Source: Trematomus loennbergii
Lineage: Eukaryota; Chordata; Actinopteri; Perciformes; Nototheniidae
Assembly: GCA_012861695.1 (NCBI GenBank)
Contig: JAAOOA010000341.1
Span: forward strand, 73,501-137,500
DNA length: 64,000 nucleotides
Reading direction: 5' to 3'
In this document: positions 24,112 through 35,888 of the stretch, piece after piece
Numbering within the stretch: position 1 is the first letter of the stretch
How the letters are laid out: every line of letters starts with the position of its first letter
Position numbers and translations under genes: made by a program
Notes under the pieces: model-generated
The model's input: only the letters and a program-made list of their open reading frames with translations
Databases searched by the model: none
What the model was told of the DNA's origin: nothing

Positions 24112-25429
24112 TTAAGTGTTTGGAGAACACAGGACTGAAGTTGTGAGATATTTTGATCTTGTTCTCTTTAAGTTAACTCAAAGGCTTTGTATTATACATG
24201 AAATATACAGCAGGTGAAACATGTATTCAGGCCTCTTTATCAGAATAAGGACATGAAAACAGAGATGCCAAATTGTATTAAAAAGGTGGACACTGTGACT
24301 GTTGCCATGGCAGAGTGATTCAGATAGGAGAGAAATATGGGATAGGTCTGTTTAGGTGTGCTGCAAACCATAGCGTGCACTCATTTGACTTGTAAAGTCA
24401 AGTCAAGTAAGAGCAGTCTTTGTTCTTGTTGTGCTGTTTTGATATGTTCATGTAAATGTGATGTTATCTTTCCGGGAGCCTTCTTGTGCCACACGGCGAC
24501 TGCCCGAGTGCTCTGTACATGGCCTGGCTGGATCAGTCCGTAATCCCTACTGTATTATGTATATTTATATTTAATATTTAATATTTTACTTTAAACATGA
24601 TCTGTGAAGCTAGATAATTACCAGTTAATTAAGTGGTTGTTATCACTATCTTTCTTGTAGAAATCAGGGAGTAGTTTCAAATCGTTCCACATCAAGTTTT
24701 AAAAATGTGTTTTGGTGTCCCAGTGGCTTACAATTGGTCTTCTTTGTTTTGAGAAATTCTAATCCCAAAACGATCTTGTTTATGCATGGTTATTGCTATT
24801 TACTGATCGGAAAGTTGAGTGACATTGTCATAGCTAACATAATAATTATTGTTACAGCCACAAAATCGTGTTTTGTGAGGTCACAGAGACTTTTGGCCTT
24901 TTGACCACAATCAAAAGGTCAACAATGTGACAGAAATGGATTCATCCTTGAGTCCAAGTGGAAGATTGTGCAAGACTTGAATGAATTCCTCTCGTTCTCC
25001 TGAGATATAGCCTTCACAGGAATGAAATAGCTGGATGGACAGACTCATAAGAATAGAGACAACAAAGATAATGTTTTTGACTTGTTGGCTGTTTCAGAAT
25101 AAATCAACTATGTGACTGAAATTCAAATAATATTGACACATTGTAATATGAGGGGCTCAAATACAGCCAGAATGTTCTCTTAAAGCTGTTTGACATATGG
25201 TAACAAGCAATATCCGAACAAAAAATAAAAAAATAAACATTCAATAGTTATCATTAGTGCATATTTTGGAATGGTACCTTTCTTTCCGTGTGTCAGACAG
25301 TCAACAAGGAATGTGTTCAACTTTTTTCCCTGTTACATGTAAATGATATTCTTCCATCAATGGATCCTATATCCACCATGATAGACATCTTTGACATCTG
25401 AATTTCAATATTCAAATGTTTGTCCAAAG
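24112..25429. other. Upstream flank of lectin unit 3, no gene seen
   Basis: Matches 9700-11019, 36190-37509 and 51831-53163 with scattered indels. It contains the intact L2 empty site at about 25215. No coding exon was supported. Confidence 0.65.
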
Positions 25430-25528
25430 GTGGCTCAAAGAGAGCAGCGACCTCGTGGATATCTGAGTCTTCACCAGCACATCGAGAGAGACGGAGAGAG
25501 AAGCAGCTGACAGGACGACTCAGGAGAA
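25430..25528 (+). other. Putative untranslated exon 1 of lectin copy 3
   Basis: Same block as 2251-2349, with donor gtaagtg at 25529. Confidence 0.45.
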
Positions 25529-26389
25529 GTAAGTGTGATTCTGTTCAGTCATTTTCATATTTTGTTTATTTTGAGAAAGATATTCTCCTTCAGAATATTT
25601 TCCAAAGGGAGGAACATTTAATGAATCACATCTCAATCAGAAGCAATGAAATCTGAAACCCTATTATGTTCATTTATTCCCTTAAATCATTTGTTTCTCT
25701 TGAAATCAACTGGAATATTTTATGTATTTGTATTAAAATCTCAATGTTTCATTTTGAATCATAAACAAACAAAAAATAATTGTACAAAAGTCGGCACTTT
25801 ACCAAGAACGCTGGACATTTATAATGAAAACAAAACATTTAGTCTGAGTCTAGTGGACATTTTTGCCCTGAGTTTTACCTTTCAGGTTCATGTTAGGTTT
25901 TAGAGCTTTGTGGGCGATGTATGCAGCCTGTCCCGTAGACATTACTCAGGGCTGAAAAAACACAATTTTCCTGCTTTAAAAAACGGTGGTAAATCTTAAA
26001 TGTTTTATTGGAGACGATGTGTATACACAGCAATCTCACTCTCAGTTCAACTCAACACTATAATTTTCATTATAGTTAGTTTACCTATAATAAAGTAATG
26101 ATCACACATCTTGAAATCGGACTTATAAAAGCAACGATACACAATTGAATGAAGCTTTTATTTCAGTTTACTTCTCTGTTCCGGTTAAAGAACCCATAAA
26201 GCCTCACCCACACCTAAAACATAGTGTATGTTTCTGATAGTAGGCTACATGTGAATAAATAAACAAATAAATATAGAACCACAAAAATATAATGGCCTTG
26301 ACAAAAAAAAACATAAAAAGTCAGTGTTGTTGTACGGCACTATACTGTTATGTTTAGTTTCTAACTGGTGTTTGCATGTTTCATTCAAA

Positions 26390-26600
26390 TAGTTCAAGGT
26401 TCAAGGCTTTTATTTGTCATACGTATAGCTACAGTGTAGTTATGACGATGAAAATCTTAGGTCACAGGCTCCTCCAACAGTGCAACACAATAAAACTGAA
26501 AAACTGAAAACAATTGTGCAAGTAAATACAAAAAGAAAAATAGTAAATGTATGAAATAGTGCAATAAGAGTCTATATACAAGTGATTGGAATATGATATA
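26390..26600. repeat. Short retroposon-like insertion in intron 1
   Basis: Counterpart of 15306-15510, beginning AGTTCAAGGTTCAAGGC. Confidence 0.5.
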
Positions 26601-26688
26601 TTAGACTTTTTCATGTGCAAAATGAAAATGACAGGATAACGGGTTAGTGTCTCGTTATCCCGACTTTTTTGTTGTTGTCCCTTTAGGG

Positions 26689-28130
26689 CAGGGTGTCAAA
26701 CTCAAGGCCCCCGCGACCTCATTTTATTAGGCCCGCGAGAGCTCGCAAAGAATAAACAGTTTATTATACGGTTATTATACGGCCCATAAACTACATGTCC
26801 CAAAATGCATCTCGTTTTGTGACATGCGCACTGAAGCGACTTCCTATCAGCAGCGGCACTCTGATGCAGTGACCAGTGTGTGAGTGACACAGAGCTGAAG
26901 GAACAGAAGTTGCAGCGGCACAGAGACACCAAACACGGAGCAAAGTCTGCTTCAGCAACCGAGACAAGCAACTCCAGTGAACGGCTTTTTGCTATATTCA
27001 GACGATAAATACTTATACTTGTGTAAAGTTTGTAAAGGAAGGAGGAAAACTTCCGCGATCCCACCCCCCCTCTCACTCTGTTCCTCCTCAACGCCCCCCC
27101 ACTGCTTCCTGAAATAGTGAGCGACAGGTGATAGTATAGTATACACTAGTACAGTGGTTCTCAACTGGTCAGGCCTCGGGACCCACTTTTTACTTGGTCA
27201 ATACATCGCGACCCAACATTTTGAAGCACTCAAATCTATTCAACAAAAAATCGTGCTGTAATATATACGCTTTTTCGCATACAATATTAATAAAAGTGAA
27301 GTACAGTGCATATATCCCTTATATCCCTTCACAGAACTAAAGTATGCTTTAAAAAAGGTTTAATGAGATGATGGAATCAAAGCTGAACTATATAAATAGG
27401 CACACATGCTGAAACCCAACCCAGCAGGGGGTCTGGGGATTCTCCCCCAGGAGATTTTTAGAAATACTAACATAAACTACGCATTCTGGTACACTCTGAG
27501 AAGAAAATCGGGCCTTCAAAATAAAAGTTTGAGTTTTTCCCCCCCCAAAAAAAAAAAAAAAAATTCAATTTTTTTTTTCAACTTTTTTTTCTTCACTCAC
27601 ACATCCGCGACCCACTTTTGGGTCGCGACCCACCAGTTGAGAACCACTGCACTAGTATACACAATATTAACACAGCAGGATCTGGGACAGGGGGTTCTCA
27701 AAGTCTTGGCTTTCAGACTATTAAAATATTATTGCTGAATTCAAATAAAATATAACCTTCTTAAATAATGCTTGATATTAAAAAACAAAACTTTATTATT
27801 CACAACAAATTATATTATACTAAAATTGTATCTCTGTTTGATGAGATATGATGAGGCTAACTACATTTCATAAATTCATGGGATTTATGTAACAGTAAGA
27901 GAGTGAAATGTTAGTCTGAGCCCACTGTATTTTGTGTCTACGTGCACAATATATCGATGCACAACCATGTGCTTTCAGACGTTGTTATTGCCAAAACCAA
28001 TGATACTCCAATGCAGAGGCAATATTGTTATATAAAACATTAATTGATATATGTATATTTATATAGTGTTAAAGTTACAACCGGCCCTTTGAGGCCAACC
28101 ATAATGCTGATAGTTAGTTTGACACCCCTG
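26689..28130. mobile_element. Non-autonomous hAT element with 8-bp target duplication
   Basis: Begins CAGGGTGTCAAACTCAAGGCC and ends GTTTGACACCCCTG. CTTTAGGG is duplicated at 26681-26688 and 28131-28138. The 8-bp duplication and CAGGG...CCCTG-type ends are hAT hallmarks. Length is 1442 bp including the nested element at 27152. Only unit 3 carries it, so it is among the youngest insertions here. No transposase frame was recognised. Confidence 0.85.
27152..27649. mobile_element. hAT-type MITE nested in the preceding hAT
   Basis: Ends CAGTGGTTCTCAACTGG and CCAGTTGAGAACCACTG form a perfect 17-bp inverted repeat. CACTAGTA is duplicated exactly at 27144-27151 and 27650-27657. The interior has GGGACCCACTTTTTA...CCCACTTTTGGGTCGCGACCC subterminal repeats and a homopolymer-rich stretch at 27540-27595. 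No coding capacity. Confidence 0.93.
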
Positions 28131-28352
28131 CTTTAGGGGCTCCGTATGTTACTGCTGGTGTTGCTCTAAATTTGCATTTTCTCTACATTTACATCTTCAT
28201 TAAACTACTGCACAGAAGCGAGTGGTGCAGTCTGTGTTTGTGTTAATTTAACTGAAACATCAGGTGTTCAAAATAATTTAAATGTTACTGACATCATTTA
28301 TAAGATTGATCAATGATCAATAACAATATTGCTTTCATCTAACAGAGCAAAG

Positions 28353-30420
28353 ATGCAGTGGATTCAGTTCGTGCTGATTCTGATGGGTAAGTGGATCATC
28401 TTATCAGATTTGTAACTGATATCACATCTGGAGTCATGAAACAGCTCATAACAATAAAACGTGAAATAAGTGGCCTCAGAGCTCCATTAAGATGAAGGGA
28501 CGATGTAAGAGGTGGGGGTGATTCTAGTACTCATGAGTTTGATTTAATGATCAGGTGCTTGTCATACTGTCAGCTCCATCACTGCAGAATGGTCTCTGTT
28601 TTTAGGTCAGTGTTCCTTCTTCACATGTCACCTCTATGAGTACCACTTCATTCAAGAGGGAAAGACCTGGGATGAAGCCCAGAGTTATTGCAGAGAGCAT
28701 TACACTGACCTGGCCACAGTGTCTGACATGAGAGACGTGGAGAGACTGACTAACTCTTCACAGACTACAGGCGCCTGGATTGGACTGAGGAGCATCAATG
28801 AAAGAGATATTAAAGTATGGCACTGGTCTCTGCCGGGGGAGAAGTACAATCCTACAGAATGTGATCCAGAATGTGCACCTGAATGGGTACAAATGAGCCG
28901 AACAATGCAGGTGACAATCCTCAGAACTGTGTGATGATTACACACTCAAAAAAATGGAGCGATGTCCTTTGTTTTCACAAACTTAAGTTTATCTGCTACA
29001 ATGGTGAGTATCTGTCATTATTAACGCTATATAAATCATATCATAGTGTGTAACAATAGTTGACAGATAACTCATGTGTTGTACACGTGTGTAGAGTTAA
29101 TTAAATTGAAAAATATTTTTGCTTTTCACCTTAAACATAACATTATTGGTAACTTTGATACAATTCTACTTGTTTAAATACATTGTAATGGTAAAGTTAA
29201 GGCCTATTTTTTTTATTATGCAATCTACATTATTATACCAGAAGTAAAATGTGTCTTTTCGTTCACACAGAAACAGGGCTGAAATACTTTTTAATTGATG
29301 AACCAAAGAACTGGCTTCAGGCTCAGAGCTACTGCAGAGAACATCACACTGACCTGGTCAGTGGAATCACACACATCAGATCAGATGGATTCACGGAACG
29401 GGTTGAAGACTTCAAGGAAAGTGTCCAAGAATTAAACGATAAGGATATTATTAATAAGTTCTTGTGGATCGGCCTGTTCAGAGAGATCTGGAGCTGGTCA
29501 GATGGGAAGAATTTCTCTTTCAGACACTGGGATCCGGACTCATTTGAAGATGAAGCCTCAAAGACATGTGCTATGACTACGTCCAATGGAAAGTGGAGCT
29601 CCGACATCTGCACAGATCCAAAACCCTTCTACTGCTATGATGGTGAGTTTTGCAAAAGTCTATAAGTAAAGTATTCTTATTTCAGTCTTCAGTTATATTT
29701 TTACATTCATGTTGAATATCCTTTAGTTGTGAAATTATGTTTAATATACACAGAATTAATGATCTGGATTCTGTCCTTAATCTTACGATAGACTGTGAAT
29801 ATAATATTCTTACTACTTAAAGTTTGAATATCATTTAGTCATGTTTTTGTCCTTAAGACGCATCTTTTTAACCTGGCTTTACACAAGGTGCCACGTCATT
29901 TCTGGACTTATATTTCCTTACCATTGGTTTTAATTCCATTGTATCTTATTCATTTCTTTTTGTGGGGACTTTTAATTTATTTAAAAAACACAAGGATTAT
30001 TGTAAGAAAGGTTCTATATTATTACAGTTGAGAGTCTGCAATAAATAGTTGTCCTAACAATTTTTTTTATCAATTTCATTGCCAGACAAAGTGATCCTGA
30101 TCAATGAGAGTAAGACTTGGGATGAGGCCCTGACTTACTGCAGAGAGAACCACCATGACCTGGTCTCCATCACTGACAGACACCAGCAGAGATGGGTCGA
30201 AAAGAGAGCCAAGATGGCCGACACTGGTTCGTCTGGCTGGGAATGCGCTACACCTGCACTCTGGATCTGTGGTTCTGGGTCAATGATCGTCTGGTCTGCT
30301 ATCACAACTGGGCCCAAGACGAAATGGATGAGCAGTGTGGCATGGCTGCAGTCATGAAGGAGATGGAGAGTGGTACACAAAGGCTGACAGTGAAAGTTTA
30401 ATTTCATCTGCGCTAAGTAA
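28353..30420 (+). pseudogene. Lectin copy 3: three-CTLD secreted lectin, CTLD2 intact, CTLD1 and CTLD3 frameshifted
   Basis: Exons: 28353-28386 (signal peptide), 28606-29003 (CTLD1, 398 bp against 402), 29271-29642 (CTLD2, 372 bp, fully open), 30086-30420 (CTLD3). CTLD1 holds frame to CAPEW and then shifts near 28886. Past the shift an EPN triplet and a WSD in place of WND can be read. CTLD2 is the longest of the array: a loop of about 30 residues (GITHIRSDGFTERVEDFKES...) replaces the shorter loop of copies 1, 4 and 5. CTLD3 loses a base at about 30225 (ACACTGGTTC for ACACTGAGTTC). Flanks match unit 1, but exon content does not, suggesting exchange with other copies. Whether the lesions are biological or from assembly cannot be told here. 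Confidence 0.75.
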
Positions 30421-30882
30421 ACCATTGGTCTATTACTGCAACAAGCTCACTCTTCTCTAATATGTGTCTGCTCTCTGGGTTTATTGAATGGCTCTAGTTC
30501 AAATATAGAAATCACAGCTGAAGAGGGGAGAAACTAAATTACTAACAGATTACTAACTGAGGATTAGAAATGAGAAAAAAGGGGCGACACTAAATTTAAC
30601 ATGTGTTTGCCTCTGTGAACATCGAATTACTTGATATGTTTTTGTTGTAGTAGTTATTCATAGAGTACATGTATATTATCCTCTTAAGTGTGAAACCTGT
30701 AATCTCATTGAATTGTTGTCTTTTATGTTTAAGAGAAAAAATATATAAAAAGACAAATCTATAATGTTTGCTTTTCAGAATTCTTTTACGTTTTGGTTGA
30801 AATGTGGTGATGGTTATAATATGTGTATCACTATTTTGTCATATTTACCTTAATGGAGTTTTAACTGGATGTTTAAAAACTG

Positions 30883-30888
30883 AATAAA
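30883..30888 (+). terminator. Candidate poly(A) signal of lectin copy 3
   Basis: AATAAA is about 465 bp past the stop, as in units 1, 2 and 4. Confidence 0.5.
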
Positions 30889-31376
30889 CGATCTGAGCCA
30901 AAAACAAGTGTGGTTCTTTCGTCCACTGGCTTTAAATAGTCATGTTTTACATTTACCTAGGAGGTGATTATTTGACAGTAAACACATAATGTATGGGTAT
31001 GTAATTGAAAAGGATTCTCCATAGCTGTCATTCTTACAAATCAAACTACATAATGAGGACTGTGTCTGAGTTCACTGAGAGATGTAGTTCGTGATTTTTT
31101 AGAGTGAATATGCAGCTTGTCAAAATGCATGCACCCAAGTAAACAGGAATGAGTCATCGAAGTGGAAGAGTTTTTGTTGTTGTGGTTATCTTTCAACACT
31201 AGAGGACGCACTTGAACCAGCTCTTCTGTTGGTGCCTGCTGTAGTTGGGATTTGCAAACTATAAGAACAGTGAATAAAGAAAAATGCTAGAAATAAATGA
31301 TTCATTGGACAATAACAATATATTAATGACCAACTATGGCATGACATTTTACATTTGTTCGGATATCCATCATATA

Positions 31377-31420
31377 GTGTGTGTGTGTGTGTGTGTGTGG
31401 GTGTGTGTGTGTGTGTGTGT

Positions 31421-31467
<47 letters not shown>

Positions 31468-31697
31468 AAGGGTGTAACTTTGGTTGAGAAGTGGGGGGGA
31501 CACAAAACAGGGGTCCTCCGCAATCAACTCCAATTGTTGGCCAACTCCAACAATTGGCCTAGCAACGGCTTAGCAACCCCTTTGTTTTGTTATGAAAATG
31601 TATCTATATATATTTATACACATTCTCGCGAGATCTATCAGGGGTCATTGTAAGTTAAAGCGCGAACTGTTACTTGGCTAATGTTGTGTGTGTGTGT

Positions 31698-31783
<86 letters not shown>

Positions 31784-32029
31784 GTGTGTGTGTGTGTGTG
31801 TGTGTGTGTGCAAGGGTGTAACTTTGGTTTGAGAAGTGGGGGACACACAAAACAGGGGGTCCTCCGCAATCAACTCCAATTGTTGGCCAACTCCAACAAT
31901 TGGCCTAGCAACGGCTTAGCAACCCCATTGTTTTGTTATGAAAATGTATCTATATATATTTATACACATTCTCGCGAGATCTATCAGGGGTCATTGTAAG
32001 TTAAAGCGCGAACTGTTACTTGGCTAATG

Positions 32030-32075
<46 letters not shown>

Positions 32076-32078
32076 TGT

Positions 32079-32147
<69 letters not shown>
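31377..32147. repeat. Tandem duplications of a hAT left end separated by (TG)n tracts
   Basis: CAAGGGTGTAACTTTGGTT starts at 31467, 31811 and 32148. Each start is followed by the same roughly 220 bp (ending CTTGGCTAATGTTG), and each is preceded by a TG tract of 90-126 bp. The period is 344 then 337 bp. The third copy continues into the rest of the element. Unit 1 has a single TG tract here. Confidence 0.85.
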
Positions 32148-32148
<1 letters not shown>

Positions 32149-32400
32149 AAGGGTGTAACTTTGGTTTGAGAAGTGGGGGGGACACAAAACAGGGGGTCCT
32201 CCGCAATCAACTCCAATTGTTGGCCAACTCCAACAATTGGCCTAGCAACGGCTTAGCAACCCCATTGTTTTGTTATGAAAATGTATCTATATATATTTAT
32301 ACACATTCTCGCGAGATCTATCAGGGGTCATTGTAAGTTAAAGCGCGAACTGTTACTTGGCTAATGTTGTTATAATTCTCAGTATGTGAACACGATCAAA

Positions 32401-32472
32401 ATGGAAAGATTTCTCACAAGTCAGCGTAAACGGCCGCGATCTCCAACGGAGCCGGTCCAGCCGGACAACCTG
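32401..32472 (+). pseudogene. Fragment resembling a hAT transposase N-terminus
   Basis: ATG followed by about 23 codons reading MERFLTSQRKRPRSP..., then cut by a TG tract. A short MxxFL(T/K) plus basic start is common in fish hAT-type transposases, and the position about 250 bp inside a hAT-like end fits. It is too short to prove. Confidence 0.35.
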
Positions 32473-32488
32473 TGTGTGTGTGTGTGTG

Positions 32489-32519
<31 letters not shown>

Positions 32520-32535
32520 TGTGTGTGTGTGTGTG

Positions 32536-32562
<27 letters not shown>
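32468..32562. repeat. (TG)n microsatellite with GG interruptions
   Basis: TG tract interrupted by GGTG and GGGTG, directly after the transposase-like fragment. Confidence 0.9.
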
Positions 32563-32567
<5 letters not shown>

Positions 32568-32602
32568 AGAGAATGTTTTCGACATTGAAGGCTCGTGATC
32601 TG

Positions 32603-33695
32603 CAGTGGCGACTGGTCATTAGGGGCAGGTGGGGCACAGCCCCACCTAGTGTCAGCAGAAAGTATTACAAATAATGATTACAAAAAATGCAAAAGATAAA
32701 TAAAAAAATATAAAATATATTTTAAGATCATGGTTAATCATCTGATTCGTCTGTACATTGCTGTTTTAGTCTGTGTTCTTCTAATTAGTGTCTACAGTGT
32801 GGCCTATTGAGCTGTTTAGAGCCATATGGGACAAAACCTGATCATGCCCCTCCCTCTCACTGTCTAAGTGAACGTTGACTGTAAAAACTACACTGCGCAT
32901 GCTCAGAGTATTTTCCTATTTAATGTGTGTGTCAAAAATATAATGACCATAGGGGCACTGAGCTGCCATCCCCACCATACGTCATCTCACATAATTCAGA
33001 GCTGATTGGCTGTAAGTACGTGTGCCGCAAAAAGTGTGGTGTGTGAAGAGGAGACGAGAGAGCTGCAGTGACGCGTCCTAAAACCAGGAAGTAAGCTGCG
33101 CTTGGCTTCCCTCGACAAAAAAGTAATGAGATTTCTCCACAGGATTTTAGAAAATAGCTCGAAATAAGATCTGTGGGAAACGTACCTGTTAGATAAATGC
33201 ACGTTTTGTTCAGCCGGATAATATCCACATGTCTACCTACTTTTATAATTTTTGAATCATAAATCTATCGATTAGATTTATGATAGACTTTTGAAACTAC
33301 TAGAAGATAAGGAGGACTTTTACAAAAAAGTCATAGAAATGTTTGTTCCAGAAGGATAGGCAAATGGACTTCATCTTCAAGTCAAGGTAAGACCGCAATT
33401 TTATTGAAATGGGATCTTACTAAGAGAGAACAATTCAATATTTAAATGATAAAATTACATTTTGTGGGTATCCTTTTGTTGAACTGTCTGTTTAAAATTA
33501 ATCGAAGCATCAGACAAAAAAAACTTTTGAATATTTATTTTGGTTTAGGTCCAAATATAATATTTGTAAACCTGAAGAGTCAGTGCCAGTGCCTCACCAG
33601 CCATGAACCTCACTGCACGTCACTGCAGAAGCTTATATATAGACATCTAAGTTTTTTGTGCCCCACCACTTTAGTAACATATAAAAACGCCACTG
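32603..33695. mobile_element. Non-autonomous hAT element, both ends present
   Basis: Ends CAGTGGCG and CGCCACTG. Flanks GTGATCTG (32595-32602) and ATGATCTG (33696-33703) match at seven of eight positions, consistent with an 8-bp hAT target duplication. Subterminal GGGGCAGGTGGGGCA and TGTGCCCCACCAC are complementary. No transposase. Unit 1 has the same insertion with its right end deleted. Confidence 0.75.
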
Positions 33696-33703
33696 ATGAT
33701 CTG

Positions 33704-34456
33704 TGATCTTGAATAGCGGTGAACGCTACAATATGAACAGGCTCGTGCTTGGCCCACTGGTATTGTTTGTTTATTTATTTTGAAAATTAACTAGCAACGC
33801 CGTGCTGTCATATAGCAACTGCTAAGCTACTGCAGCAAAAAAATCCTGGCGCCGCCCATGTCCGCAATGAAACATTTTCTCAATTTAATTCCATTTCCTG
33901 CCTTTCTACAAATATATTACGGACTATAGTGTTAACAAATCCAAGAAAAATGTGTAGTGTATATGATGAGTGTGCAGATTTATCTAGTATCCTATCCATG
34001 TCAACCTGTTTTATTTGTGATGACCTCACATCCTCTATGGGGGTCCGGGGGCATGCACCCCCGGGAAGATTTGTTTCTTTAAATTGAAGCTAAAAGCATC
34101 AATCTGGTGCACTTTGAGGGCAACATTAAGAGATGTATGGATACAGCTCTCAACACTCATATAAAACAGAACTGTATATATTTCAATAATCAAAAAAACA
34201 TTAGCATAAGCTCACAACCAATAACTCATTGATATACTCTCTCCTTCTTTATCATACCTAGTCTGCATTCTTTCTTTTTATTTATGCATATTTGACTAAT
34301 CACTCCCCTTTCAAACTGTGTTTTTTATTTTTGTACTGACCTATAGTACACATTGGAAGGATTTCTTAACTTATTTATATACAACTAATATTACATAGAT
34401 GGAAATATGTGTTTACATAGATGACCAAACCGTTTGAGACCCACTGAGATAACTTA
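33704..34456. other. Unit 3 stretch largely missing from unit 1
   Basis: About 650 bp of AT-rich sequence to roughly 34355 that unit 1 lacks; it is shared again from AGGATTTCTTAACTT. No gene was recognised. Confidence 0.5.
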
Positions 34457-35241
34457 TGGCGCAGTTCCACTACAGCGCGGAGCTCGCTTTAAGCGTGCCG
34501 TGTCGTGCCGTGCCCGTTTTTGGTGCGCTTCCACTAGGCCTAGTTCCGGCCCGGCCCGGCCCGGGGCCACTTTTTCACGTCTTTTCTGGCCCGAGAAAAT
34601 TGTGGTTCTATCGAGGCCAACAAACAGGGCTGAGTCGGGCTGAGTATGCTAAACTAGAGAGAGGAGCGCTGGCAAGGGGGCTACAACTACAACAAGATGG
34701 ACATATTTGACCGTGATTTAATTGTAATACACGTTTCAAAATGATGCCGAAGTAACAACATACTGATACCGGTTAGTAAAAACCATGAATTAATGCTTTG
34801 ACAAGTCTGCAGACAGACGGCAGGCGAAAAACCTTTTAAAATGCGTGTTTTTCTAGATGGAGATTGGCTAAGCTAACGCAGTATATGCTCCAACCGTCCA
34901 CACTCACAACAACGGCCTATACAGACATAAATAAAGCAGCGACTGTATTCACCATGACACGGCAGTCTGTGGTGTGTACTTGTTTAACTTTTGTCGAGTT
35001 TCTGAACATATATAAGGAGCTGTGAGCTCTGAGTGCTAACAGCTAACGGCTGTGTTGTGTTTCTGGAGTTCTCATTGAAGATGACGTCACGGCTCCGCCT
35101 ACACTGCGTTACTATAGTAACTACCCCAGTTCCTAAACTGTAATGGAAGCGCAGCATGAAGTGAGTCGGCCCTGTTAAGGCCAAGCCGTACCGAGCCGTA
35201 CCGAGCGTGGCCGAGGCCGACCGTGTAGTGGAAATGTGCCA
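34457..35241. mobile_element. 785-bp TTA-flanked inverted-repeat element (PIF/Harbinger-like MITE)
   Basis: Counterpart of 8004-8788 with the same length, the same ends and TTA at 34454-34456 and 35242-35244. The left inverted repeat is slightly better preserved here (GGCGCAGTTCCACTACA against TGTAGTGGAAATGTGCC). Confidence 0.65.
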
Positions 35242-35410
35242 TTAGACTAAAGTTTTTAACCTAATCACTCAGAGAGTCCTTTACCTCCCTGAGCTGACGT
35301 TATCTCTCTCAGTCCCACAGGAAAGAGCTCTCCCTCTCCTTATTGTTGAAACAGCTTCTAATCTCCGTTAGCTCCGAGCTAGCACCAGATGCTAACAACA
35401 ACCCCCGTAA

Positions 35411-35470
35411 CTCTCTCAGTCTCTCTCTCTGTCTCCCCGTCTCTCTCTCTATCTCTCTCTCTCTCTCCAG

Positions 35471-35510
<40 letters not shown>

Positions 35511-35600
35511 TTCTCTTTCTATCTCTCTCTCACAAGATGCGCTCGTGCCACACACACACACGCACACGCACGCGCACATGCACACACACACACACACACA
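35411..35600. repeat. (CT)n followed by (CA)n microsatellites
   Basis: Counterpart of 8958-9163. The CT tract is shorter and more interrupted than in unit 1. Confidence 0.9.
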
Positions 35601-35733
35601 GACGCTCCTCCGTGACGATGAGCGCTTGCGTAAAAAAATTATAATAAACACATTTAAAAAGTGGGGGGGACACAAATGGGATTTTGAAAAGTGGGGGGGA
35701 CATGTCCCCCCTGTCCCCAGTGGAAATTACGCC

Positions 35734-35735
<2 letters not shown>

Positions 35736-35810
<75 letters not shown>

Positions 35811-35841
35811 TGTGTGTGGTGTGCGTGTGTGTGTGTGTGTG

Positions 35842-35886
<45 letters not shown>
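35736..35886. repeat. (TG)n microsatellite
   Basis: A 150-bp TG tract with GTTTG, GGTG and GCGTG interruptions, against 80 bp in unit 1. Confidence 0.95.

Positions 35887-35888
<2 letters not shown>

Larger units (their letters stand above)
26630..28147. repeat. Foldback MITE of unit 3, split by a hAT
   Basis: The inner stem AGGATAACG...CGTTATCCCG is retained at 26632-26662. The right arm is cut at CCCTTTAGGG and resumes at 28131 (CTTTAGGGGCTCCGT). The left outer end seen in units 2, 4 and 5 is deleted. Confidence 0.65.
32148..35737. mobile_element. hAT-like element inserted in a TG tract, interrupted by further elements
   Basis: The left end CAAGGGTGTAACTTTGG and the right end CCAGTGGAAATTACGCCCATG are loosely complementary (CATGGGCGTAATTTCCACTGG). 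Both carry subterminal GTGGGGGGGACA motifs and face TG dinucleotides. A short open segment at 32401 resembles a hAT transposase start. The body is interrupted by a second TG tract, a hAT at 32603, a TTA-flanked MITE at 34457 and CT/CA tracts. The target duplication cannot be seen inside a TG tract. Confidence 0.5.
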
